A DNA stretch of 64,000 nucleotides from Rhodovibrio salinarum DSM 9154 (GCF_000515255.1 NZ_KI911559.1:3971347-4035346); one strand, 5' to 3'. Positions 24,475-33,301 are shown, counted from the stretch's first letter. The notes: generated from the letters alone by a model not told the origin. Numbers and translations: made by a program.

Positions 24475-25506
24475 ATGGCAAACATGGGTCCGCACAATAC
24501 TGCTAAGACGGTTTCGCTTGCTCTCGACCGCGTCCAGATACCGATCGACGATACCACCTATCGGGTCTACTACCATATCGTTCGTCGTCTCGCCGAAGGC
24601 GGGGCTGACGGACCGCCGAGCGGACTCGCTCAGAAAACCTACGATCAATACGTCAGCGCGCTGACTTATGTCGCCGGACATCTCGTCGAGCGCCTTTGGG
24701 AGCGGGTTGAAAGTTGCGACCGACAATTCACGGCCAGCGAACTGGAGCTGATTGCGGCGTCCGAGCGGATCCTCCAGGCCTACGAGCCCTCTGGCGAGTT
24801 GCGCGCTGTTGCCGAGCCTCATCATGGGCGTGTTGGCCCGAACCCGGATCGGCCGAAAAGGAATGCAGCGCCGACCGAGGGGGCCTATCGCGCCGCCGCC
24901 GCGCGGATGCGGCGGTCGCCGCGTTATCGGGACAACGGCTTCTTTCGGGTCAGCCGAGATCATACCGTAGCCCCCGACGCAATCGCGCTTTGTCTGATCA
25001 CAGGCGTGCGCAATCGCGAGTTGGCGAATGGCGTTACGGTTCGCGAGCCACCTTACTGGCGAGGAACGATCGAGATCGGCATCAGCGGCGCCAAAGTATC
25101 GCCAGCCCATGGGCGGGGGATCCCACACCGCACTCTGATATTCGATCCACCTTGCGATCCCGATACCCCGCTGGGCTATCTGGCCAGCCGGCTCGCCGTT
25201 GAAGGTCCACATACCGTGTGCATTGGCGAGGGCAGCCTGCGCTCGGCGGTCACCCAGGCTGCGTTTGCAACGTTCCGAACGCCGCTCGCGAACCGAATCA
25301 CGCCCTATGTGCTGCGCCATCTGGCAGCGGGCCGGCTGCGGAAGCGCACGGACAAACGCACTGTCATGCGCGCGCTCGGTCACCAAGGTCAACGCTCCCT
25401 CTACGCGTATTACAATGGTGATGACGCTGGGCCTCTCCCGCTAGCTGTCTACGCGCAAGAGCTCGAGCCAGGGCTAGACTTTGATCCCGTGGGCCCCGCG
25501 CTCTGA
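24475..25506 (+). CDS. Tyrosine recombinase/integrase-like protein
   Basis: A 343-residue protein (start 24475 with AAAGGA 8 bases upstream; the open frame extends back to 24319 without support). The C-terminal half has a tyrosine-recombinase pattern: ALCLITGVRNRELANGVTV (catalytic Arg), a central strand GTIEIGISGAKV (Lys region), TPYVLRHLAAGRL (HxxR-like, as LRH), RALGHQGQRSLYAYYN with the GH and a Tyr. Residues are less regular than in phage integrases. It lies beside the cysNC fragment and an IS630, so it may belong to a lost genomic island. Function is moderately sure, site unknown. Confidence 0.55.
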   Translation: MANMGPHNTAKTVSLALDRVQIPIDDTTYRVYYHIVRRLAEGGADGPPSGLAQKTYDQYVSALTYVAGHLVERLWERVESCDRQFTASELELIAASERILQAYEPSGELRAVAEPHHGRVGPNPDRPKRNAAPTEGAYRAAAARMRRSPRYRDNGFFRVSRDHTVAPDAIALCLITGVRNRELANGVTVREPPYWRGTIEIGISGAKVSPAHGRGIPHRTLIFDPPCDPDTPLGYLASRLAVEGPHTVCIGEGSLRSAVTQAAFATFRTPLANRITPYVLRHLAAGRLRKRTDKRTVMRALGHQGQRSLYAYYNGDDAGPLPLAVYAQELEPGLDFDPVGPAL

Positions 25507-25784
25507 GATCGGCCTGCTGATGCTTAGAGATATTGCCAAGTATACGGAACGCAACTGGCTCATGTGTCCGCTATTTCTCAGGTCATTGGGCGGCGCCAAG
25601 CCATTTCTTCAGTCAAGTCTGATAGAGCGAAATGGAGGTCTGCCACGGCTGCGGAGCGGGATTCCGACGTCCGGCGGGTCACCGCACCGTGCCTTGCTGC
25701 GGCATGGGGCTCCCAGCCGTCCGCGGTCTGACACCGATCCATGGCAGTCGGCTTCATTCTTGGAGTCATACCAACGCGCGTTGA
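25507..25784. other. Spacer before IS630, no gene
   Basis: No gene or signal recognised. A terminal repeat of the IS630 element should lie near 25770-25800 but a convincing pair of ends was not found by eye. Confidence 0.3.
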
Positions 25785-26516
25785 TCACGACCGATGGGCC
25801 CAATCGCGCAGGCCGATGGACATGATGGTCCAGGGCTGATCGGCGAGGCGCTTCCACGCGTCGGCGCAGTGGTCGAGGATGTTCTTGTAGGAGGTGAACA
25901 CGCGGTTGGAGAGCCAGTTGTCGCGCATGTACTGCCAGACGTTCTCCACCGGGTTCAGCTCCGGGCTGCGCGGCGGCAGCGGCAATAGGCTGATGTTGGC
26001 CGGGATGTTGAGGTCCTTGGCCTTGTGCCAGCCGGCTTGATCCAGCAGCACGATGGCATGGGCACCGGGATCGACGACTTCGGCGATCTCCGCCAAGTGG
26101 AGGTTCATCGCCGCGGTGTCGCAGCGGGGTAGGACCAGGCCGGCGGCCTTACCGAGAGCCGGACAGATCGCACCGAAAATGTAGGCCGAGCGGGTGCGCT
26201 GGTCATGCGGAGCGCGGGGTCGGGTGCCTTTGCGCGCCCAGCGGCGGGTGATCTTGTTCTTCTGGCCGACTCTGGCCTCATCCTGGAACCAGACCTCGAT
26301 CATCTTGCCGCGCGCGAACCTCTTGGCGATCGCATCCATCTCGGCGAAGAATTTTTTTTGAAGGTCTCGGCGGCTTGCGGGTCCTGAGCGTAGTGGCGCG
26401 GACGCGCCGACAGCTTGCGCATGCCCATCTCGTTGAGGATCCGACCGAGCGCCTGGCGACTGATCGAGATCCGGTACTCGTCCCAGACCCACTGGACGAG
26501 GTCGACCAAGCGCCAC
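25785..26516 (-). CDS. IS630-family transposase, catalytic part (frame 2)
   Basis: The C-terminal DDE domain: KMIEVWFQDEARVGQKNK (first Asp), HAIVLLDQAGWHKAKDLNIP (second Asp) and LPPRSPELNPVENVWQYMR (Glu). Coding sense begins at about LQKKFFAEMDAI, where it overlaps the upstream frame at an A8 run (26349-26356). Residues before that are a shadow. A -1 slip on the A-run joins the two frames into a transposase of about 340 residues, normal for the family. Confidence 0.85.
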   Translation of the reverse strand: MALGRPRPVGLGRVPDLDQSPGARSDPQRDGHAQAVGASAPLRSGPASRRDLQKKFFAEMDAIAKRFARGKMIEVWFQDEARVGQKNKITRRWARKGTRPRAPHDQRTRSAYIFGAICPALGKAAGLVLPRCDTAAMNLHLAEIAEVVDPGAHAIVLLDQAGWHKAKDLNIPANISLLPLPPRSPELNPVENVWQYMRDNWLSNRVFTSYKNILDHCADAWKRLADQPWTIMSIGLRDWAHRS

Positions 26517-26845
26517 CGGACCACGCCGTGGATCGCCGGTGTCGGGCCTTCCTCGACGATCTCCTTGAGCGCCTCGCGCTGCTCGGTCGTCAGCTTGGGC
26601 GTCTGGCCTGGCGCCTTTCCGTCGATCAGGCCCGATGGACCGTTGGCGTTGAAGGCCAGCACCCAGTCGCGCACCGTCTGCACCCCGACCCCGCCAATCC
26701 GCGCGGCCTCGCCGCGCGATGCGCCGTCGTAGATTGCCGCCAAGGCGAGCAACCGCCGCGTTTGGGCGGCATCCTTCGCCTGTTTGGCGGCCTTTCTCAC
26801 ATCATCCGCTGTGTAGTCGTCCCGAAGCCGAACCGGCGCTGCCAT
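26300..26845 (-). CDS. IS630-family transposase, helix-turn-helix part (frame 1)
   Basis: The N-terminal part: RRLLALAAIYDGASRGEAAR with IGGVGVQTVRDWVLAFNANG (HTH), KLTTEQREALKEIVEEGP and WDEYRISISRQALGRILNEM (second HTH). After TFKK the frame leaves homology at an A8 run and ends at 26300. The gene is normally expressed through a frameshift at such runs, so this looks like programmed frameshifting. Start ATG at 26845 lies close to the right end of the element. Confidence 0.85.
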   Translation of the reverse strand: MAAPVRLRDDYTADDVRKAAKQAKDAAQTRRLLALAAIYDGASRGEAARIGGVGVQTVRDWVLAFNANGPSGLIDGKAPGQTPKLTTEQREALKEIVEEGPTPAIHGVVRWRLVDLVQWVWDEYRISISRQALGRILNEMGMRKLSARPRHYAQDPQAAETFKKNSSPRWMRSPRGSRAAR

Positions 26846-26947
26846 GGCAAACCTCCCCAGTTTGCCATCTTATGGGATGGCCCGCCCCCTCCCGCCCGTA
26901 AGCGGTAAGATACGGGTGCGTGAAACCGTCTTTCAGGGAGCGGACCG

Positions 26948-27985
26948 ATGGAGATTGTCATCCTGGGCGTGGATCTGGGCAAGACCGATTGCAGCGTGGC
27001 CGGGCTAGACGCGTGCGGGCGGGTGGTGACGCGCCGGCGGATCAAACGCGCCAAGCTGGCCCAGTTCCTGGTCAACCTGCCGCGCTGTGTCGTGGCGATG
27101 GAGGCGTGCTGTGGCGCCCATCAGATGGGCCGGATCGCAGAAGATCATGGCCACGAAGTGCGCCTGATGCCGCCGGAATACGTCCGGCCCTACGTCAAGG
27201 CGCAGAAAAACGACGACCGGGACGCCGAGGGGATCGCCGAGGCGGCGACGCGCCCGACGATGCGGTTCGTCACCTTGAAGACCGCCGAGCAGCTCGACCT
27301 GCAGAGCCTGCACAGGCTACGCGAGCGCCTGGTCAACTCGCGTACGCGCACCATCAACCAGCTCCGGGCCTTCTTGCTGGAGCGCGGCATCGCTGTCGCC
27401 AAGAGCCCGGCCAAACTGCGTGCGGCCGTGCCAGGCATTCTCGCCAACGAGAGTAACGGCCTGCGCCCGCGCATGCGCACCATGGTCGATGAGATGATGC
27501 GCGAGGTCCGGGACCTCGACGAACGGATCGGCCGGCTCGACCGCGAGATCCTGGAGATCGGCTACGCCGACCCGGACGCACAGCGCTTGATGGCGATCCC
27601 CGGTATCGGAGCGCTTTCCGCCACGGCGATCGTGGCAGCTGTAGGCGATGCCAGTGCGTTCAAGAGCGGTCGCGATCTCGCGGCCTGGCTCGGGCTCGTC
27701 CCCAGGCAAGTCACGACCGGCGGCAAGCCGCGGCTGCTGGGCATTACCAAGCGCGGCAACAAGTACATCCGGCGCCTGCTGGTGCACGGCGCGCGCACGG
27801 CGAAGAGCGGCCTGCTGAAAAGTGAGACGCCGCGCGGGCGCTGGCTCACCGGCGTCGTTGAGCGGCGACACGGTAACGTCGCCACGGTCGCGCTGGCGCA
27901 GAAGATGGCCCGCACCGTCTGGGCGCTGCTGGCCCACGGCCGCCGCTACGACCCGGCGTACGTGCCCGCACCGCCTGTCGCGTGA
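26948..27985 (+). CDS. IS110-family transposase (DEDD RuvC-like)
   Basis: A 345-residue transposase: GVDLGKTDCSVAGLD (first Asp), CVVAMEACCGAHQMGR (Glu), VKAQKNDDRDAEGIAEA (Asp pair), then a coiled linker and the Transposase_20 domain with MAIPGIGALSATAIVAAVGD, DLAAWLGLVPRQVTTGGK and GITKRGNKYIRRLLVHGAR, which holds the catalytic Ser region of IS110 enzymes. GGGAG lies 7 bases before the ATG. The 5' non-coding end is short (about 60 bases) and the 3' end long, the IS1111-like layout. A partial inverted copy is at 47.6-48.0 kb. Confidence 0.92.
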   Translation: MEIVILGVDLGKTDCSVAGLDACGRVVTRRRIKRAKLAQFLVNLPRCVVAMEACCGAHQMGRIAEDHGHEVRLMPPEYVRPYVKAQKNDDRDAEGIAEAATRPTMRFVTLKTAEQLDLQSLHRLRERLVNSRTRTINQLRAFLLERGIAVAKSPAKLRAAVPGILANESNGLRPRMRTMVDEMMREVRDLDERIGRLDREILEIGYADPDAQRLMAIPGIGALSATAIVAAVGDASAFKSGRDLAAWLGLVPRQVTTGGKPRLLGITKRGNKYIRRLLVHGARTAKSGLLKSETPRGRWLTGVVERRHGNVATVALAQKMARTVWALLAHGRRYDPAYVPAPPVA

Positions 27986-28321
27986 GCAAGCAGCGCGGCT
28001 TAACAGAATAGGAGGCCGAAGAGCCCCTACCGATGTCTGCGAACGGAGACCACCAAGACGGACCAACAGTCGATCGGCGAACCGGTAGCCTGGTGATTCA
28101 TCTGGCTTAAAAGCCGTCCATCTTATCAGGACCGGATCGCGCGAACCCCGTCTCGGCCAGGGCCGCAAGCGCCCATCACAAAGGCCGGATAGATTGCAGC
28201 AGACTGCCCTGGACCGTCAGTGAATTTTCGCCTTGCAGACCGGGGGCGGGCCATAGATTGAATCACGAAACGATTCCAGCCGGAAGACCCTTTCGAGAGT
28301 CGCGCTCAGCGGGCGCTGGTA
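27986..28321 (+). ncRNA. Candidate bridge/seek RNA region in the 3' end of the IS110 element
   Basis: A non-coding stretch of about 335 bases follows the transposase and is conserved, at roughly 90 percent by eye, in the inverted remnant at 47610-47943, far better than expected for random spacer. It contains dyads such as CAGCG-cc-CGCTG near its end. In IS1111-like members of the IS110 family the long 3' end encodes the guide RNA that pairs with target and donor. That this stretch encodes one is an inference. Confidence 0.45.
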
Positions 28322-28358
28322 TTACGGGGCACGATCTGAGAAAATAGGTCGATCACGA

Positions 28359-29786
28359 TCAATCGATGATAGCCTTTACTTCGAGGAATGCTTCCAGTCC
28401 GAAAATCCCCCATTCACGTCCGTTTCCGGACTGTTTGTATCCTCCGAAAGGGGCAAGAGGGGTCTGCGGTGCGCCATTAATGAAGACGCGGCCGGCCTTC
28501 ATCTGATTTGCGACGCATACCGCCCTGTTACGATCCGCAGACGACACGTATCCGGCAAGGCCGTAAGTCGTATCGTTGGCGATCCTGACGGCATCGGCGT
28601 CGTCGCTATAAGCAAGGATCGAAAGTACTGGCCCGAAGATTTCCTCTCGCGCGATGGCCATGTCCGACATCACACGGCTGAATACGGTCGGCTTGATGTA
28701 ATAACCGCTATCAACGCCTTCGGGGTGCCCCGGCCCGCCCGCGACAAGCTTTGCTCCGGCGTCAATGCCCGACTGGATGAACCCCTGAACACGTTCGAAC
28801 TGCGCTGCGTTGGCGACTGGGCCGAGCGTTCCGGGGACATTCTCGTCTCTGCCGACAACGATTGCACTGGCGGTCTCGCCGGCCACCCGCTCGGCATCTA
28901 CCAGCTGATCCTCGTGCACCAGCATTCGAGTCGGCGCGATACAGCTTTGGCCAGAATTGATGAAGGCACGGCGCACGCCGTCGGCGACCGCCGTTGCTAA
29001 GTCGGTATCGGGCAGAATGATGTTCGCCGACTTTCCGCCAAGCTCCAGGTGTACCATCTTGACCGTCTCGGCAGCCGCCTGGGTAATCGCGACGCCTGCG
29101 CGTTTCGAGCCAGTGAACGACACAAGATCGATATCAGGGTGGCTGGAAATTGCCGCCCCCACGCCAGGGCCATCGCCGAGGACCAGATTGAAGACGCCGG
29201 GGGAGATTCCCGCTGCATCGAGGATTTCTGTAAGAACCCTCGCCGATTGCGGCGAAAATTCGCTGGGCTTGAGGATGACCGTGCATCCCGCTGCAAGCGC
29301 GGGCGCAACCTTAGCGGTAACCAGCATGACCGGCCAATTCCAAGCCGTAATCAGGCCGCAGACGCCGAATGCCTCGCGCCGCACGAGACTGTCGCCAAGC
29401 CTATATTCGAAGGGATAGTCCACAAGCAGCCTGCGCGCTTCGATAAAATGATCGAGCGCCATTTGGGTCTGGTAGCCGTTAGCGAACCAGGCAGGGGTGC
29501 CGAGGTCGGCCGAAATGGCGCGCCCGATATCGGCTCGGCGGTTCTCGAATGAGTCGATAATACGATCGAAAAGAGCGATGCGGTCCTTTCTTGATGAATA
29601 CTGGTAGGTTTCGAATGCGACCTTGGCCGCACGCACCGCTCGATCCACGTCGGCTGCTGAGCCAAGGGCGACCTGGCCCGTCGTCTCCTCGGTCGCGGGG
29701 TTGACGCGATCCATGGTGCGGGTCTCGACCGGATCGACCCAGCGTCCGTCAATATAGAATTTCACGCAGTCCTGCATAGCACTCAC
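28359..29786 (-). CDS. NAD(P)-dependent aldehyde dehydrogenase family protein
   Basis: A 475-residue ALDH superfamily enzyme that oxidises an aldehyde to the acid. Visible: ITAWNWPVMLVTAKVAPALAAG (cofactor-binding, Asn149), KPSEFSPQSARVL (Lys173), SFTGSKRAGVAI, general base Glu248 in HLELGGKS, catalytic Cys282 in NSGQSCIAPTR, EEIFGPVLSI and FGGYKQSGNGREWG. It lies downstream of an SDR remnant and divergent from a TetR gene, which together resemble an aromatic or xenobiotic degradation locus. The 3' end is 40 bases from the IS110 right end. Substrate not deducible. Confidence 0.92.
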   Translation of the reverse strand: MSAMQDCVKFYIDGRWVDPVETRTMDRVNPATEETTGQVALGSAADVDRAVRAAKVAFETYQYSSRKDRIALFDRIIDSFENRRADIGRAISADLGTPAWFANGYQTQMALDHFIEARRLLVDYPFEYRLGDSLVRREAFGVCGLITAWNWPVMLVTAKVAPALAAGCTVILKPSEFSPQSARVLTEILDAAGISPGVFNLVLGDGPGVGAAISSHPDIDLVSFTGSKRAGVAITQAAAETVKMVHLELGGKSANIILPDTDLATAVADGVRRAFINSGQSCIAPTRMLVHEDQLVDAERVAGETASAIVVGRDENVPGTLGPVANAAQFERVQGFIQSGIDAGAKLVAGGPGHPEGVDSGYYIKPTVFSRVMSDMAIAREEIFGPVLSILAYSDDADAVRIANDTTYGLAGYVSSADRNRAVCVANQMKAGRVFINGAPQTPLAPFGGYKQSGNGREWGIFGLEAFLEVKAIID

Positions 29787-29820
29787 TTTCTTGTATGAAG
29801 GGCGAAACCGATCCTATTCC

Positions 29821-29961
29821 TCAGCTTCGCCTACTGTTCGCGTTGTAGCTGGCGGATACTTCGGCCAGGCGGTCCTCCTGTTCGACGAACCGTTCCGCGA
29901 CGGCGCGGCCAATACCGGTGTTGCCGCCTGTGACGATGGTCTTGTTTCCAGATAAACGCAT
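29821..29961 (-). pseudogene. Short-chain dehydrogenase remnant with internal deletion
   Basis: Forty-six codons start MRLSGNKTIVTGGNTGIGRA, the Rossmann glycine-rich motif of SDR enzymes, then jump after RFVEQED to a tail. Complete SDRs have about 250 residues including the YxxxK active site, which is absent. It lies between the ALDH and the TetR operator, so it was probably the first gene of the ALDH operon and is now a deletion scar. Confidence 0.65.
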
Positions 29962-30025
29962 CACCTACTCCTAGCTTGGTTGCCGCGCCGCTGATGAGCC
30001 GTTGCAACGGGCCATTCTTCAATTT

Positions 30026-30042
30026 CGCTACATATTGTAGCG
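30026..30042. promoter_or_regulatory. TetR-type operator palindrome
   Basis: CGCTACA-tat-TGTAGCG is a perfect 7-base dyad with a 3-base centre, in the divergent promoter between the SDR/ALDH genes and the TetR gene. Size and position fit an operator for the adjacent regulator, controlling both directions. Confidence 0.65.
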
Positions 30043-30096
30043 CAATGGAATTTTGCAAGATGTGTGATGATTGATGCGCACAAGGAGATCTGTGGG

Positions 30097-30708
30097 ATGA
30101 CGCGAGGTGTGAAGCGAACGGGACGCCGACAGGCCGGACGACCGCGCAACGAGACGTCACGCAAGGCAATCCTCGACGCGTCCTTCGAAATCCTTTTAGG
30201 CAATGGTCTGAAAGGGTTTTCGATCGATGCGGTGTCGACCCGAGCCGGCGTCCCGCGGTCGACGATCTATCGCTGGTGGCCAAGCAAGGGCCTTCTCGCC
30301 TTCGAAAGCTTTCGCGAGGCCTTTGGTGCCGAGCTACGGTTCGCCCAAAGCGAAGACTCCAAGCGTGACATGATCGAACTCGTCCGGTCGCTCGCCAGTG
30401 CATTGAGCGGAGACGCGGGTCGACTGGCGGCGTCGATCATCGCCGAAGCGCAACAGGACCCCGCCTTGCAGGCCCAGTTCCTGGAAGAGTTTTCCAATCC
30501 GCTTCGCGAACGATCGGCGTCCGTTCTGCGCAGAGGCATCGTCACCGGCAGGTTCCGGCACGATCTGGACGTCGACCGGGTAATTGACGCGTTCGTCGGC
30601 GCCACCTACCTCCGCCTGCTCTTCGGACTCGAACTGGACTTCACCTGGGCCGATGCCTTGGCCGACACCCTGCTCAGGGGATGCGTTCAGGATGACGAGA
30701 CACCTTAG
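30097..30708 (+). CDS. TetR/AcrR-family transcriptional regulator
   Basis: A 203-residue repressor; start at 30097 with AAGGAG 9 bases upstream (earlier GTG/ATG at 30064/30067 lack a site). N-terminal HTH: ETSRKAILDASFEILLGNGL, then FSIDAVSTRAGVPRSTIYRWWPSKGLL. The C-terminal ligand domain is of the TetR_C_11-like type (LAASIIAEAQQDPALQAQFLEEF, RGIVTGRFRHDLDVDRVIDAF). Divergent from the SDR/ALDH genes with a palindrome between, so it probably represses them until an aldehyde or precursor binds. Confidence 0.9.
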   Translation: MTRGVKRTGRRQAGRPRNETSRKAILDASFEILLGNGLKGFSIDAVSTRAGVPRSTIYRWWPSKGLLAFESFREAFGAELRFAQSEDSKRDMIELVRSLASALSGDAGRLAASIIAEAQQDPALQAQFLEEFSNPLRERSASVLRRGIVTGRFRHDLDVDRVIDAFVGATYLRLLFGLELDFTWADALADTLLRGCVQDDETP

Positions 30709-30739
30709 TTCGCATCATCACCCGATCTCTTAGAAATGG

Positions 30740-31013
30740 GCACCCCACCCTCACGCCATAGGTGCGTGGCGGTTCGAACGTGCCGATGTAGGGGAAACCG
30801 ACCGGCCCGGTTCCAATCAGGGCCGACGCCAGAACGCGCTTATTCGTGATGTTGCGAATGAACGCGCTCGCCGTCAGCCTACTGTCACCGTGCCAACTGG
30901 GGAATGCATCGAACAGCGCATAGGCCGATTGTGAGGTCGTATCGAGTTTGTAGAAGCTGAACCCGCCTCATACAGCCGGTAAAGCTCATAGCGCTCGTCG
31001 ATATCAAACTGAT
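30740..31013 (-). pseudogene. TonB-dependent receptor, C-terminal remnant
   Basis: The reverse strand, with frameshifts, encodes YKLDTTSQSAYALFDAFPS, then SRLTASAFIRNITNKRVLAS and GPVGFPYIGTFEPPRTYGVRV. This is the last four or five beta strands of a TonB-dependent outer-membrane receptor (NITNKR and PRTYGVRV are typical of the C-terminus). The rest of the gene is missing. It suggests that the ALDH/TetR locus once had its own uptake receptor, as in sphingomonad catabolic loci. Confidence 0.6.
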
Positions 31014-31116
31014 CATGCTTCCGTCTCATCGCAACTCCGGACCATACCGGTGTCGCACTTCAAATGAGAATGTAGCGGCGGCGGAACGACCGGGGCATGC
31101 CAGCAGGAGGGACCAG

Positions 31117-31851
31117 TCACCAGGGAAGGTCACCCTGCGCATCGGCAAAGCGCCCCTGCAGGGCGGTTTCGGCAAGTGTGGCATGTGCCGGCGCCGTGGC
31201 GGCTTCGGCGGGCAGGCGGTCGCCGGTATGGCCGGTCAGGTCTGTCGCCGTGAGCCCGGGGCAGATGGACTGAACGATGATAGGGCTGTCACGCAGTTCC
31301 GCCGCGAGTTGCACCGTCAGCATGTTCAGCGCGGTCTTCGACGCGTTGTAGCCGATCAGTTTCACGTCATAGGCTTCCCAGGACGGATCCCCGTTTAGCT
31401 TGAGCGAGCCGAGGCTGCTCGACAAATTGACGATCCGGCCAGCCCCGGAGCGGTGCAGCAGCGGAAGCATCGCCTGCGTAACGGCGAGAGCGCCGAAGAA
31501 GTTCGTCTCGAACACTTGCCGCACAGCGTCGAGCGAAGCCTTGCTGGGCGCGCCGTCTCCAGCGGCCCCGATGCCCGCATTGTTCACGAGGATGTCGAGC
31601 CGGCCGCGCTCCTCCGCGATGCGGGTCACCGCGCTTTCGATGCTTTGCGCCTCCGTGACATCCAGCGGCAACCAGGAGGCTGCGATGCCCTCCTCGGCGA
31701 GAGCGTGGGCGGCGGCCTGACCGCGATCGGGGTTCCGCGCGCCGACCAGCACGATGGCGCCGGTCTGGCCGATCTGCCGTGCGATCTCATATCCGATGCC
31801 CTTGTTGGCACCGGTCACGAGGGCGATCTTGGTTTCCTCTTGAGTGCTCAT
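31117..31851 (-). CDS. Short-chain dehydrogenase/reductase (carbonyl-reductase-like)
   Basis: A 244-residue SDR. Start at 31851 has AGGA 8 bases upstream; a 5' extension of the frame runs through the LysR gene on the other strand and is a shadow. NADP-type motif TGANKGIG (about 13-20), DVT in the adenine pocket, NNAGIG (about 90), Ser in NLSSSLGS and the YxxxK triad in YDVKLIGYNASKTALN, then CPGLTATDLTG. This motif set fits NADPH carbonyl reductases. It is divergent from a LysR gene 99 bases away, which is likely its regulator. Confidence 0.9.
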   Translation of the reverse strand: MSTQEETKIALVTGANKGIGYEIARQIGQTGAIVLVGARNPDRGQAAAHALAEEGIAASWLPLDVTEAQSIESAVTRIAEERGRLDILVNNAGIGAAGDGAPSKASLDAVRQVFETNFFGALAVTQAMLPLLHRSGAGRIVNLSSSLGSLKLNGDPSWEAYDVKLIGYNASKTALNMLTVQLAAELRDSPIIVQSICPGLTATDLTGHTGDRLPAEAATAPAHATLAETALQGRFADAQGDLPW

Positions 31852-31950
31852 GGTTTTCATCCTGTCGTTGTGAATTCCTGATGGCACCCAATATAAAGTT
31901 TGCAAAAATGGATAGAATGCAGCCGTTTTGCACGGACTATGCATCTTTAT

Positions 31951-32898
31951 ATGGATAATCTCATGCGATCGGATCTGATCCGGGACTATGAAGCCTTTCT
32001 CTGCGTGGCAGAGGCCGGCAGTTTTGTCGGTGGAGCGCGCGCCCTGGGGGTTAGCGCTTCGGCGATGAGCGCGATGATCCGGCGACTGGAGGCGCGCGTC
32101 GGCGTGCAGCTGTTGCACCGCACCACGCGCAGCGTGTCGCTGACGAATCAAGGCAGCGCGCTGAAGTCGCGGCTTCAGGGTGCTTTCGACGAGATCGACG
32201 CCGCCACCCAGCATCTCCTGGAACATCGGGAGGCGCCTTCGGGCACCGTGCGTATTGTGATATCGCGCGACGCTTACGACGACGTCATCGCGCCCTGCCT
32301 GGCAGATTTGCACGCGACCTTCCCGCAGATCCTGCTCGACATCCATCTTGAGGAGGTCTGCGTCGACATCGTGAGCGAACGCTATGATCTGGGGTTCCGG
32401 CTGGGCGAATACCTCCATCCCGATACGGTCGCCGTGCCGGTCGGACCAGATTTGCGCCATCTGGCCGTGGCCTCGCCCGGCTATGCCGCAGCGCACGGGC
32501 TCCCTTCTCATCCGAGGGAATTGACACATCATTCCTGTCTCAACTGGCGCAAGCAGGTGGATGGCGAACCCTATGCCTGGGAATTCGAGAAGGACGGCAC
32601 CCCCCTGTCGATTGCCGTGCAGGGACCGATGATCTTCAACGACCGCAGCGCGGCCGTGCGGGCGGCAATGGACGGAATCGGGATTGCCATGTGGCTCGAG
32701 CACCGCCTGCGGCCGATGATCGACGACGGCTCGCTTGTGCCAGTCCTGGAGGAGTGGGCCCCCTCCAATCGCGGGGTCTTCGCCTACTACTACCGTAATC
32801 GGCACATGAGCCCCGCCACCCGTGCGGTGGTTCAATTCCTGCGGCGGAGGGCTGCGGGCGAGCGATGGGCAAAGCCTGCAAGAACCGCGGCGGAATAG
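31951..32898 (+). CDS. LysR-family transcriptional regulator
   Basis: A 315-residue regulator from ATG 31951 (open frame begins at 31900; 31963 is another option). N-terminal winged HTH: IRDYEAFLCVAEAGSFVGGA, LGVSASAMSAMIRRLEARVG, QLLHRTTRSVSLTNQG. The C-terminal substrate domain includes GTVRIVISRDAYDDV, RYDLGFRLGEYLHPD and DGIGIAMWLEHRL, as in the LysR subgroup with AaeR/DmlR-like proteins. Divergent from the SDR gene at 31117-31851, which it probably controls. Confidence 0.9.
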   Translation: MDNLMRSDLIRDYEAFLCVAEAGSFVGGARALGVSASAMSAMIRRLEARVGVQLLHRTTRSVSLTNQGSALKSRLQGAFDEIDAATQHLLEHREAPSGTVRIVISRDAYDDVIAPCLADLHATFPQILLDIHLEEVCVDIVSERYDLGFRLGEYLHPDTVAVPVGPDLRHLAVASPGYAAAHGLPSHPRELTHHSCLNWRKQVDGEPYAWEFEKDGTPLSIAVQGPMIFNDRSAAVRAAMDGIGIAMWLEHRLRPMIDDGSLVPVLEEWAPSNRGVFAYYYRNRHMSPATRAVVQFLRRRAAGERWAKPARTAAE

Positions 32899-33301
32899 GC
32901 CCTGGCCCCTCTGGCGCGGCCAGGTCATCGGTCCGCCACGCGAGCATGATTGCTCGCGGATATTCCTGTGGGACCGCGATGTAGGTTCGGAAGAGAAAAC
33001 CGCCTTGCGCCGCGAAGGCAGGCTCCCCTTCAAGTATCCTGCCGCCCGGAGCCTTGGCCGAAGCGGATGCGCCACCACCACGCCCGGGTAGACAGGGCGC
33101 GGCGTCAATGGACCCACCCCTCGCTTGGTCTCTGCTTAGCCCTGAAGCGGCTCTGTGGTCCTGCTTGGGCATGGTGGCTGCAAGTAGGGCACTACCATCA
33201 AACAAGTGCCGGCGCGTGGTCACGGTGGTCGCGTGCCAGAGACAAGCCTCATTAACGAAGCGTCACTGCGCGAAACTCGGATCCGGCAAATCCTTGCTTA
33301 G
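32899..33301. other. Spacer between LysR gene and IS701, no gene
   Basis: About 400 bases. A leftward frame contains protein-like text (GGFLFRTYIAVPQEYPRAIM near 33000) but lacks start and family; it may be a gene remnant. It does not continue the methyltransferase interrupted on the other side of the IS701, so the IS flanks come from different places. Confidence 0.35.

Noticed and set aside
25481-25825. A 114-codon frame after the integrase-like gene
   Set aside because: Overlaps the end of that gene, lacks a ribosome site and any domain.
31117-33117. A 666-codon leftward frame covering the SDR gene and the LysR gene
   Set aside because: Only its last 244 codons are SDR-like; the rest is the antisense of the LysR gene with Arg/Pro-rich shadow sequence and no domain.
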